A stretch of 64,000 bases of DNA from contig JACKCC010000025.1 of assembly GCA_020634245.1 (NCBI GenBank), positions 1 to 64,000 on the forward strand, in the 5' to 3' direction. The notes under the pieces are model-generated. The model saw only the letters and a program-made list of their open reading frames with translations, was not told the origin of the DNA and did no database searches. This stretch comes from Ardenticatenaceae bacterium (GTDB lineage Bacteria; Chloroflexota; Anaerolineae; Promineifilales; Promineifilaceae). Shown here piece by piece: positions 50,365-58,166 of the stretch; the first letter of the stretch is position 1, and each line of letters opens with the position of its first letter. The position numbers and the translations under genes are program-made.

Positions 50365-52056
50365 TTAAGGCATTGTTAAGCCACGTTCAGGCCGAGAGAA
50401 GTTATGGCAATTTGAACAATCCAGACCTTCTGTATCCACGTGAGTCGCGTGGTTGGCCAAAAAGCCGGCTGATGGCTGATTGCCGTGACAACTGTCACAC
50501 GTGTATTCGTAACCCAAGGCTTGTAAATCTAATCGTGGCGAACCGGCGCCGAGTTCATCATGACATTCGCCGCATGCTAATGCGTTTTCAGCCACTTCAA
50601 CACCATGATTGATGGTCTGGAAGGTGTGGATGGGTACAATGGTGTAGCTGCCTGTCATACTTGCCTCAGTCATGCCATCAGCGACAGCCTGTTCAAAGCT
50701 GCCAGTGGTGTAATAGGTAAAAGTGGAATGGGGAATGATCTCGCCAGTGGCGTCAAGCATTGCGGATACCGAAAGATGTTCTTTCATAGGGTACAACCGG
50801 GCCTCAGTTGAAGTAACGTCGCCTAACGGCACGCCCAAAGTGTATTGGCCGTTATCATTGAGGGATGGAACCTGCCCCAAGATATAGACTTCGCTAGTGC
50901 CGTCAAACCATTGGTAAGTAGGAATGACGTTGCTTTCCCGAATCTCTTCTGGTTTCCAACCGCCCTGCCCATCAAATAGTGTGGCATCATAAACAGGATT
51001 CTCCCAATCCCGTTGCATTTCAGTGCTTACATCTTTGGCGAACGTGGGAATATGGCATGTTTGACAGGCAACGTGGGCTACATGCTGGTTTAACCGGTCG
51101 TCTGCATGAAGTTGTGAAGCGTGGCAAGTCTGGCAGCTAAAAGCTAAATCGATGTCATTGGGGCGTAGGTCGAGACCACGGCCGTATACTTGATGGTTCC
51201 CCGCGTCATGACAATCAGCACAAACAAAATCGTACCCTTGAGGACTCATGTGCACATCAGAAGCAAGTGGTGGGTTAGCGGTGATAGAAGAAAGATCACC
51301 CCGTTTGCCGCCGTCGCTTTCCGAGGCGTAGGCATGACAACGCAGGCAGGTTATGCGGGTGGTAGCATGTACGGTACGCGCTGCTTCCAACGATGTGATG
51401 CTCATATTGGCTTCATCCGGAGTAAAAAAGAAGCCGTTTTCGTCTTCTATGGGAACCTGGATAGTGGTGGGTTGGCTGTCAGCATCAATGGCGGGAACAT
51501 TTTCAAAGGGGCCGGCGGCCGTTCGAGCATATTCTTCTTGATGACACATTAAACAATCGATGTTATTTAATTGTTCGGTGGTTGAAGTAGATTGCGGCCG
51601 TTGACCGTAACCGGTATGGCAGTTGGCGCAAGTTGCCCAGCGGGAGGTTATGATTGCGCCACAGTAAGTATTGAACGCGCCATCGTTTTTACCGGCCGTG
51701 CCGATGATATTGGTTACGTTGGGCGTGTCGCCGGTCAATTGATAGTGGACTGAACCATGCATTGCTTCGGCTTCAGTCTGGTGGCAGGCTACGCACGTTT
51801 CTGGGCCATCATATGACGTGATACCGGCATGTCCTTGGGGTGTCGAGGTAGGCGTAGAAGTCGGGGTAGATGTAGGCGTTGAGGTAGGTGTTGAAGTCGG
51901 AGTTGACGTGGGAGTCAGATCAGATGTGGCATCGCCATTTAGTATTAATGGCAAATAGATAAAGAAGTCATCTGTATTTTGGGTGAGGGCTGTCATTACC
52001 CCGACTCCCATTGCCAGCATTAAGAAAACAGCCAATAAAAAATACTTATTTTTCAC
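50365..52056 (-). CDS. Secreted decaheme c-type cytochrome
   Basis: A 563-residue exported protein. It starts with a signal/anchor helix (YFLLAVFLMLAMGVGVMTAL), then FFIYLPLILNG, a motif frequent in exported proteins of Chloroflexota, and a TPTS repeat linker (about 48-75). Ten CxxCH heme sites follow: CVACH, CANCH, CLMCH, CLRCH, CADCH, CQTCH twice, CGECH, CDSCH and CSNCH. The arrangement and the central segments (WENPVYDATLFDGQGGWKPEE, YQWFDGTSEVYILG) recall octaheme tetrathionate-reductase-like proteins, with additional hemes. It could pass electrons at or outside the cell surface; substrate unknown. No other cytochrome or maturation gene is in the window. Linker DNA at 51846-51904 is a tandem repeat. 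Confidence 0.85.
   Translation of the reverse strand: MKNKYFLLAVFLMLAMGVGVMTALTQNTDDFFIYLPLILNGDATSDLTPTSTPTSTPTSTPTSTPTSTPTSTPQGHAGITSYDGPETCVACHQTEAEAMHGSVHYQLTGDTPNVTNIIGTAGKNDGAFNTYCGAIITSRWATCANCHTGYGQRPQSTSTTEQLNNIDCLMCHQEEYARTAAGPFENVPAIDADSQPTTIQVPIEDENGFFFTPDEANMSITSLEAARTVHATTRITCLRCHAYASESDGGKRGDLSSITANPPLASDVHMSPQGYDFVCADCHDAGNHQVYGRGLDLRPNDIDLAFSCQTCHASQLHADDRLNQHVAHVACQTCHIPTFAKDVSTEMQRDWENPVYDATLFDGQGGWKPEEIRESNVIPTYQWFDGTSEVYILGQVPSLNDNGQYTLGVPLGDVTSTEARLYPMKEHLSVSAMLDATGEIIPHSTFTYYTTGSFEQAVADGMTEASMTGSYTIVPIHTFQTINHGVEVAENALACGECHDELGAGSPRLDLQALGYEYTCDSCHGNQPSAGFLANHATHVDTEGLDCSNCHNFSRPERGLTMP
51846..51904 (-). repeat. Tandem repeat encoding a Thr-Pro-Thr-Ser linker
   Basis: Degenerate 12-base units encode TPTS about six times in the cytochrome gene. 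Base changes are mostly synonymous. The linker probably places the heme domain away from the membrane. Confidence 0.7.
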
Positions 52057-52335
52057 AATAAAAATCTCCTGTATGCAAACGTTTCAATTGCCAAGTCGTT
52101 TACTCAAATATTTTGCTATAGTGGATCCGGCTTCCCCTATAGCAAACAATTATATCCTATAAGAACTGAGTGCTTCTTGACAAGGTCATTGGGACATTTG
52201 TATTATCCAATCAACGATTTTCCTGCCTGTTTTTTTGTAAGGCAATCTAGCAAACAGGTTTTTCATTATTCTGCGCTTCCATTTTCTGGTACACTTTACG
52301 TAATATGACGTGTCATCAAATAAAGTGAGGTGTTT

Positions 52336-53526
52336 ATGTCAGCCGAAGTAATTTCTTTTCCGCTTGATAGAGCGCCAGGAACAGCAAAGCTCGTTTACCG
52401 GCCATGGGGTACACGCACGTTGAAGTTATCGGTCAGTACGGGATCGGTGACGCCAGCTTTACGGATACGGCCGTCTACCATCCACCCTGACGACGACGCC
52501 AACAACATCTTCCGGGCCTACGCTGACGACAGCGACGCCTTCATCATCAGTTGGGGCGGCGGCCATGAACCCGGCCCCTGCCTCAAATCAAAAGACGTTC
52601 TGCACGCCTTCGAGCAGTGTACCGAGATGCAGCCAGGTGACAGCAGCATGATCTTCTTCAACGTCAGGCACGTCGGCCCGGACTTGCCGGAAACAGCAAC
52701 AGTGACGATTGAAGCCTACAACGAGGAAAGCGGCGATGTCTTTGCCGCACTGCCGGTGACTTTGCAAAAACCGGCCGCTTATCCGGCCAGCGCCGTCCGG
52801 TTGTTGGAGGCATCTCCCAATGTCTGGCAGCCACAAGGCGACATGTTGGCCCAATACGACCCGCGTTGGTGGCCCAAAGATGTGGCGTACGTGGCTGCCG
52901 GTGACTTACCGCTGGCCGTCGTTCGCCAGGAGGCAAGCTTGTCTGTCCAGTGGCAGGGTAAAGAGACAGCAACAATCACCGATGACACCAAACCGTCCAT
53001 TTTGGATATGGACGGCGTGGCCTTTGAACTATTCTATTTTGACGAGTGGCATGTGGCTTTGCGCGTCTGGTTTTTCTGGTTGGATGCCAACGTGGGCGGC
53101 GGCTTTTTCATCGGCCGGCACGAAGTGCCCGACGCCGAGCGGTTTGATATGCTGATTCGGCGGGCAGACGGTTACGTGACGCTGGCCTGCACCGATCTAC
53201 ACTGGCGCGAAGTGTGGGGCGAAGCCACCAGCAGCCCGTTACGTGCTACATTGGGCCTGAGCCGTGAAACAAAGCTGAAGCTGGCCGAAGAAGAGTTGGG
53301 CAAGTTGTGGGGCACATGGAAGGGCGACAAACAATTGGAACATGACCGGGTTTACAACCCCATGCGTTTTATTGAGCGGTTAGCCGAGGAACGCGGAAAA
53401 GAGCAAGCTGGTGTACAGCGAGCCAAAGGAACGGAAGCCCACCTGCCCATGCTGCACAACGTGGAACAGCGCTTCGAAGAAGGCAAGCCGCCGCGTATGA
53501 CCAGCAGTGACGTTCGCCTTGGATAA
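52336..53526 (+). CDS. Protein of unknown function upstream of a CHAT protease
   Basis: A 396-residue soluble protein, not recognised. The ATG at 52336 has 'gtgagg' upstream. There is no signal peptide, membrane helix or known catalytic motif. The first two thirds are rich in beta-strand-like stretches and aromatic residues (YRPWGTRTLKLSVS, WGGGHEPGPCLKSKD, VALRVWFFWLDANVGGGFFI, DLHWREVW); the last 100 residues are charged and helical (LKLAEEELGKLWGTWKGDKQ, PMRFIERLAEERGKEQ). It sits 32 bases before an EAD-CHAT gene on the same strand, with a Cas4-like nuclease gene after that. It could be the substrate, sensor or partner of the protease. No function can be assigned. Confidence 0.75.
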   Translation: MSAEVISFPLDRAPGTAKLVYRPWGTRTLKLSVSTGSVTPALRIRPSTIHPDDDANNIFRAYADDSDAFIISWGGGHEPGPCLKSKDVLHAFEQCTEMQPGDSSMIFFNVRHVGPDLPETATVTIEAYNEESGDVFAALPVTLQKPAAYPASAVRLLEASPNVWQPQGDMLAQYDPRWWPKDVAYVAAGDLPLAVVRQEASLSVQWQGKETATITDDTKPSILDMDGVAFELFYFDEWHVALRVWFFWLDANVGGGFFIGRHEVPDAERFDMLIRRADGYVTLACTDLHWREVWGEATSSPLRATLGLSRETKLKLAEEELGKLWGTWKGDKQLEHDRVYNPMRFIERLAEERGKEQAGVQRAKGTEAHLPMLHNVEQRFEEGKPPRMTSSDVRLG

Positions 53527-53558
53527 ATCGTCCATTCTTATCTTACTAGGAGAAGACA

Positions 53559-55487
53559 ATGTTATTGATTGGAGAACAACCAGCAAAGTTTATCGCTGAG
53601 AATTTTAGTTTGGAGGAAATTCAGACTTTATGTGCAACCATTGGCGCTTCGTATGAAAATCTGGCCGGTAGCACCCCCCCCAGTAAGGCTCGTGAACTCC
53701 AATCTCTGATGGAGCGGAATATGCGGCTAGGGGATTTGCTAGAAGCTATTCGGTTATATAAAGATTTTTTCGATCCGACGCCTTATATTTATTTGTTAAT
53801 TTACAAACACCTAAGAAAGCCAGAGACAATCGTGCAATTATGTCAAGATTTGCGGTTAGATTGTGGCAAGTTAAAATTAACATCGAACGATTTATTTGCC
53901 TACGAACATAACGATAATTTCCGACGCGAGAAAGCGCTTATTTTACAAATAAACGCTGCGGACAACGGCCTCACTTCAGCGCTTGTTCAGGCAATACATC
54001 GTCACCACCCGAACCTTAATCTAAATGCCTACCAGGGCATACTGGATGCACCACCTCCTCAAAATGCAGACGAACTATCTCCAACGACTGCGTCTACCCA
54101 AGAATCAACCTCTTTCATGCTATATGAAAACTTTGATTTGCGTGTCGGGCGGAAAAGTGGTGACAGTTACCCTGTCGAAGTCACCCGCAATCCTAACAAT
54201 AACGAAATGTATCCGGTTGACCAGCCGTTTGATCCCGAAGATTACGACTTTGCCGACCTGGTCAGTTATTTGGAAGCATTAGTGGCCAAGGGTAAAGATG
54301 CCGTGGAAGTAGGCAAAAAAATGCACGATTTCTTGTTTCCGCCAGCCGTGAATCAAATCCTCTTCTCAAACCGGCAAAGTATGCGCGACCAGGGTAAGGG
54401 GCTGCGCATCCGGCTGCGGGTCGATGCACCAGAATTGAGCGCCCTACCCTGGGAATATTGCTATGCTGACGAATTCCTGGCCTTAAAACGGGACACGCCC
54501 TTTGTACGTTATATTCCCCGCTCATTTGCCGCCGATGAATTGAATGCGCCGAATCCGATGAAGGTGCTCGTAGCGATTGCTGCGCCTAAAGACCAAGCGC
54601 CTTTGAGCGTGAAACAGGAAGAGTCACGGATTCGCAAAACGTTAGCTTTCTTGGGGGATCGAGTGCAGCTTACCGTCATTCCCAACGCGACAGCCAGCAA
54701 ACTTCAAGGCGCGCTGGCGGTACGGCCGCATATTCTCCATTTTATTGGTCATGGTACGGTGGATAACGGCCGTTCCTCTATCATCCTCGAAGACAGCACC
54801 GGTAACTCAGCCCCGCTGGACGCCGACCAAATGATGTACTTGATGGGTAATACCGGCGTCAAAGTAGTCATCCTAAATGCCTGCAAGACGGCTAAACAGG
54901 ATGCGCGTAATGCGATTCTGGGCGTGGCTCCGGCACTGGTGCAGGCCGAAATCCCGGCGGTAATTGCTATGCAGTTCAATGTGCCCGACAAGACAGCATT
55001 GGGCTTTACTCGTGATTTGTACCGTTTTTTGGTGTCGGGTTTTCCATTGGACACGGCCGTTACCGAAATGCGCATCGGCGCGTTCATTGGCGCGGGCGAC
55101 CGCTACTTCTGGGGCATCCCCGTCCTCTTCATGCGTGCGCCCGACGGCGTCATCTGGCAGCCCGATCCCGAACTGCTCAAACTGTTTGAACAAGCTCAGG
55201 CCGAAGCCGTCAATATGGATGAGCCAGACCTGGCAGAACTGCTGGATGAAATCCATTCCGATCTGGAAGCCATCAAAAGCAGCCTGGACAGCGGCGATTA
55301 CGAGGACAGCGTTGATGATTTGACCGGCGCGCAAGAATTGGTCAAGGAATCACCGCCCAACGCCCGGCGAATCAGGCGAAAATTGGAAGGCGTCAAAGAT
55401 ATTTTAAGCCATACCGACGCCGCTGCTGAATTAGCAGGCAAACTGGAACAGGCCTTAAGTCTGGTTGATGTCCTGCCCGACAGTTAG
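53559..55487 (+). CDS. Effector-associated-domain/CHAT caspase-like protease
   Basis: A 642-residue protein. Residues 1-65 (FSLEEIQTLCATIGASYENL ... KARELQSLMERNMRLGDLLE) match the style of effector-associated domain 7, a small death-like adaptor. A second, more divergent helical domain with the same rhythm spans about 75-150 (TIVQLCQDLRLDCGKL). After a Ser/Thr linker the CHAT domain (about 260-540) has the dyad His398 in LHFIGHGTVD and Cys442 in VVILNACKTA, plus PALVQAEIPAVIAMQF. The C-terminal about 100 residues are acidic helices. CHAT proteases are caspase relatives; in bacteria they cut partner proteins, for example in TPR-CHAT/gasdermin and Craspase systems. Shine-Dalgarno 'aggaga' precedes the ATG. 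The partners are unknown; the flanking genes are candidates. Confidence 0.88.
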   Translation: MLLIGEQPAKFIAENFSLEEIQTLCATIGASYENLAGSTPPSKARELQSLMERNMRLGDLLEAIRLYKDFFDPTPYIYLLIYKHLRKPETIVQLCQDLRLDCGKLKLTSNDLFAYEHNDNFRREKALILQINAADNGLTSALVQAIHRHHPNLNLNAYQGILDAPPPQNADELSPTTASTQESTSFMLYENFDLRVGRKSGDSYPVEVTRNPNNNEMYPVDQPFDPEDYDFADLVSYLEALVAKGKDAVEVGKKMHDFLFPPAVNQILFSNRQSMRDQGKGLRIRLRVDAPELSALPWEYCYADEFLALKRDTPFVRYIPRSFAADELNAPNPMKVLVAIAAPKDQAPLSVKQEESRIRKTLAFLGDRVQLTVIPNATASKLQGALAVRPHILHFIGHGTVDNGRSSIILEDSTGNSAPLDADQMMYLMGNTGVKVVILNACKTAKQDARNAILGVAPALVQAEIPAVIAMQFNVPDKTALGFTRDLYRFLVSGFPLDTAVTEMRIGAFIGAGDRYFWGIPVLFMRAPDGVIWQPDPELLKLFEQAQAEAVNMDEPDLAELLDEIHSDLEAIKSSLDSGDYEDSVDDLTGAQELVKESPPNARRIRRKLEGVKDILSHTDAAAELAGKLEQALSLVDVLPDS

Positions 55488-55501
55488 AAACGGATGATTA
55501 C

Positions 55502-56281
55502 GTGACCGAAACACTCCTTCTCAGCCGGTACAAGCTGGACACCTTCCTCACCTGCCAGCGCCGCTTTCATTTGCGCTTCCGGCGGCGGCTGCCCTGGCCG
55601 GACCGACCGCTGGACGGCCGTTGGGCGGAGGTGCGCGAACGCGGCGAACAGTTCCACCAGCTGCTGGAGCGCCATTTTCTAGGGCTGCCCATCGTAGCCG
55701 AAGCAATTGAGGATGCCGAGGTGCGGCGCTGGTGGTCGTTGTTTCAGCGCCACGTGACACTGCCAGAGGGGGAAGCCACTCCGGAACGCAGTCTGACTGT
55801 CCCGATTAGGGGGCATGTGTTAAACGGCCGTTTTGACCTCCTCATCCTCTCTCCCAACAGCGCCCATATTTTCGATTGGAAAACCGGCCAGCCCCACAGC
55901 GAAGCCGACCTGCGCCACGATTGGCAAACCCGGCTCTACCTAGCCATGCTGGCCGAAGGTGGTGCGGCGCTGGGCCACACGCTTCAGCCCGACCAGATCG
56001 CCATCACCTACTGGTACGTCAACGATCCGGCTGCACCGCGCACCATCCACTACAATCTAGCCTGGCACACACAAAACTGGGCCGATATCCAGGCCATCGT
56101 GAGCCAAATTGACGAGGTGCTAACCCAGGATGTGTGGCCGTTGACCGATGACTGGGGGCACTGCCGCCAATGCGCTTATCAAGCCTACTGCGGCCGTCAG
56201 GAAGCGGGCAAAACCGTCCCCGATGAATCAGAAGAGGCATCTGATGAAGCGGATTTGTTCCTGGAGCCAGAAATTCCGTGA
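55502..56281 (+). CDS. Cas4/RecB-like PD-(D/E)XK nuclease with Fe-S cysteines
   Basis: A 259-residue nuclease-like protein, GTG start 14 bases after the CHAT gene. It begins with the Cas4/AddB-like SRYKLDTFLTCQRRFHLRF, supplying Cys18; the last part supplies Cys221, Cys224 and Cys230 (GHCRQCAYQAYCG), so four cysteines can hold a 4Fe-4S cluster. The PD-(D/E)XK core shows GRFDLLI (Asp112) and IFDWKTGQP (Asp125, Lys127), and QTRLYLAMLAEGG is the following QxxxY helix. No cas gene or CRISPR array is near. Stand-alone members exist with unknown role in many bacteria. The tail (DESEEASDEADLF) is very acidic. Co-expression with the CHAT gene is likely. Confidence 0.88.
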   Translation: MTETLLLSRYKLDTFLTCQRRFHLRFRRRLPWPDRPLDGRWAEVRERGEQFHQLLERHFLGLPIVAEAIEDAEVRRWWSLFQRHVTLPEGEATPERSLTVPIRGHVLNGRFDLLILSPNSAHIFDWKTGQPHSEADLRHDWQTRLYLAMLAEGGAALGHTLQPDQIAITYWYVNDPAAPRTIHYNLAWHTQNWADIQAIVSQIDEVLTQDVWPLTDDWGHCRQCAYQAYCGRQEAGKTVPDESEEASDEADLFLEPEIP

Positions 56282-56340
56282 AAGTGATGAGGACTGAGCA
56301 AACTTTCCACCCAGTCCTCAGTCCTCGTCACTCATCCCTC
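56282..56340. repeat. Low-complexity hairpin between the nuclease and methyltransferase genes
   Basis: gtgatgaggactgag and ctcagtcctcgtcac pair at 14 of 15 positions around 'caaactttccacccagtc'. 'cagtcct' is repeated in tandem on the right. It fills the whole gap and could act as a weak terminator. Confidence 0.65.
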
Positions 56341-56341
56341 A

Positions 56342-57532
56342 ATGACTCTCGACGAACTCGCTTTCTTACTTTCTCCTGAGGGGCAAAAGTGGCTGGCGGC
56401 AGCGGCCGTTATCCCCATCACGCCACAAAACCATCTGCAAATTGCCAGTCAATTACGCCAAAACCTGCTGCCGCAGCAAGCCCAGGCCGTTTTGGAAACC
56501 GTGTTACTGCGCCAACTGGGGACGGTAAAATTCAGCCGGGCGGCGGAGATGTACTTTGTGCGTGAGGCGTTGGAGCAAGCCTCGTCGGAAAGCGTTGCTG
56601 CCCATCGCGCCCAACGCTTTTTTGCCGCCGGATTTGAACATATTGCCGATTTAGGCTGCGGCATTGGCGGCGACGCGCTGGCTTTGGCAGCACAAGCCCA
56701 CGTCATCGGCGTGGAACTGGATTCGGTAAGATTGGCGATGGCCCAGGAAAATGTGCGGGTTTACGGCCGTGCCGCCCACTTTCGCCCCCTGCAATCCGAT
56801 TTGCTGGAACTGTCACCGCTGCCAGTGCAGGCCTGTTTTTTCGATCCGGCGCGGCGCGATGAATACGGCCGTCGCCTCTTTTCCGTCCACGATTACCAAC
56901 CGCCGCTTAGTTTGATTGATCGCTGGCGGGGAAAGATGATGGGGACGGCCGTTAAGGTCAGTCCCGGCGTCAATTATGCCGAGCTGCCTGAGGACGCCGA
57001 AATCGAACTCATTTCGCTCAATGGCGATGTGAAAGGAGCCGTACTTTGGTTTGGCGATTTACATTCCGGCGTCAACCGGCGCGCCACCCTGCTGCCCGAC
57101 GGCAGCACGCTAACCAATGCCGACCTTCCCAGCGCACCCATTCCAACCAGCGAACCGCTGAAATATTTGTACGAGCCGGACAAAGCGATCATCCGCGCCC
57201 ATCTGGTGGAAGCCCTGGCTTACCAGCTTGACGCCTGCAAATTGAGTGATGACATTGCTTACCTGACATCGGCCACGGCACAAGCGACGCCATTTGCCCG
57301 CTGTTTTGCCATTGAGGACAGCTTCCCGTTTCAGTTGAAGCGGCTGCGCCATTACTTGCGCCAACACGACATCGGTCAGGTGACGGTTAAAAAGCGCGGT
57401 TCGCCGCTGGAACCGGACGCATTACGGCATCAACTGCGCCTCAAGGGCAGTCAACACCGTATTATTTTTTTGACTCAAGTAAAGGGGGAAACGGCCGTGT
57501 TAATCGGCCACGAGATCAACCATGAGCAGTAA
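56342..57532 (+). CDS. SAM-dependent methyltransferase with THUMP-like C-terminal domain
   Basis: A 396-residue protein. The N-terminal helices (LLPQQAQAVLETVLLRQLGT, KFSRAAEMYFVREALEQAS) precede a class I methyltransferase core with IADLGCGIGGDALALAA (motif I), GVELDSVRLAMAQENV, and ACFFDPARRDEYGRR, where DPAR stands at the place of the NPPY-type motif. The C-terminal domain (VKKRGSPLEPDALRHQLRLK) is the THUMP-like fold of this widespread family. A role on RNA is guessed from the THUMP likeness; the substrate is unknown. The stop codon is inside the left arm of a bidirectional hairpin. Confidence 0.85.
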   Translation: MTLDELAFLLSPEGQKWLAAAAVIPITPQNHLQIASQLRQNLLPQQAQAVLETVLLRQLGTVKFSRAAEMYFVREALEQASSESVAAHRAQRFFAAGFEHIADLGCGIGGDALALAAQAHVIGVELDSVRLAMAQENVRVYGRAAHFRPLQSDLLELSPLPVQACFFDPARRDEYGRRLFSVHDYQPPLSLIDRWRGKMMGTAVKVSPGVNYAELPEDAEIELISLNGDVKGAVLWFGDLHSGVNRRATLLPDGSTLTNADLPSAPIPTSEPLKYLYEPDKAIIRAHLVEALAYQLDACKLSDDIAYLTSATAQATPFARCFAIEDSFPFQLKRLRHYLRQHDIGQVTVKKRGSPLEPDALRHQLRLKGSQHRIIFLTQVKGETAVLIGHEINHEQ

Positions 57533-57557
57533 GTCCGGCCTCGGATTTACTGCTCAT
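57522..57557. terminator. Bidirectional hairpin overlapping two stop codons
   Basis: atgagcagtaagtccg and cggatttactgctcat pair at 15 of 16 positions, loop gcct. The left arm holds the stop of the methyltransferase gene, the right arm that of the facing regulator gene. A T/A-rich run follows on the right. Confidence 0.7.
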
Positions 57558-57940
57558 AAATTATTATTGTCCAAATAACGACGGATCACTTCACGCAGCT
57601 TGCGAATATCCAACGGCTTAGGCAAATAATCATCACAACCCGCTTCCAGGCACCGTTCGCGATCACCCACCAAAACCTGTGCCGTTGTCGCCACCAACGG
57701 CACCTCAGCCAATCGTGAATCAGCCTTAAAGCGCCGTGCCAATTCCAGGCCATCCATACCCGGCAAGTTTATATCCAGCAAAATAATATCCGGTACAGTT
57801 CCATCCAAAATATCCAGGGCAACGTAACCGTCTTCAGCTTTGATCAACTCATGCCCTTCAGCTTCTACAATACGAGAAACCAAAAGCATATTAACCGTAT
57901 TGTCTTCAACACATAGAACTTGCTTACGTTCCTTTGTCAT
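57554..57940 (-). CDS. Single-domain response regulator
   Basis: A 128-residue CheY-like receiver without output domain. Acidic pair in VLCVEDNTVNMLLV, phospho-Asp in DIILLDINLPGMDGLEL, Thr in PLVATTAQV and Lys in CDDYLPKPLDIRKL. The style (VEDN-x-x-N) is that of receivers found with hybrid kinases. It lies downstream of the two large PAS/GAF sensors on the same strand and is a likely phosphate acceptor for the kinase at 58167. The gap between them is 226 bases and contains a perfect hairpin, so it may have its own promoter. Confidence 0.93.
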   Translation of the reverse strand: MTKERKQVLCVEDNTVNMLLVSRIVEAEGHELIKAEDGYVALDILDGTVPDIILLDINLPGMDGLELARRFKADSRLAEVPLVATTAQVLVGDRERCLEAGCDDYLPKPLDIRKLREVIRRYLDNNNL

Positions 57941-58125
57941 AATTTATACCTTTCGAACTATTACAACCATTGTTGCGACTAATTCTAAATGATTCTGTTC
58001 ATTTAGAAAAACAATCTCTCCCAAATTTATCCGAGTAGAAATCGGTTTTCTCAAACATCTGCTCATTACTTTCAATATATCAACCAGAAATCCAAATTTT
58101 CAGCTTCTTTCGTTTTCGGCTGGCA

Positions 58126-58153
58126 TGTTTCGGGAATTGGAATTCCCGAAACA
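58126..58153 (-). terminator. Perfect hairpin after the large sensor kinase gene
   Basis: tgtttcgggaatt and aattcccgaaaca are exact complements separated by two bases, 13 bases past the kinase stop. No T-run follows on the minus strand. It may be a terminator or a protein-binding palindrome. Confidence 0.55.
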
Positions 58154-58166
58154 CCCAAGCGATTTA

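Noticed and set aside
51846..51904. Tandem repeats that could suggest a CRISPR array
   Set aside because: The units are short, contiguous and encode a TPTS linker in an intact gene; no spacers exist. No other repeat-spacer structure was seen in the window.
53559..55487. Assignment of the CHAT protein to a type III-E CRISPR (Craspase) system
   Set aside because: No gRAMP/Cas7-11, Cas1 or CRISPR array is present and the N-terminus is EAD-like rather than a TPR array.
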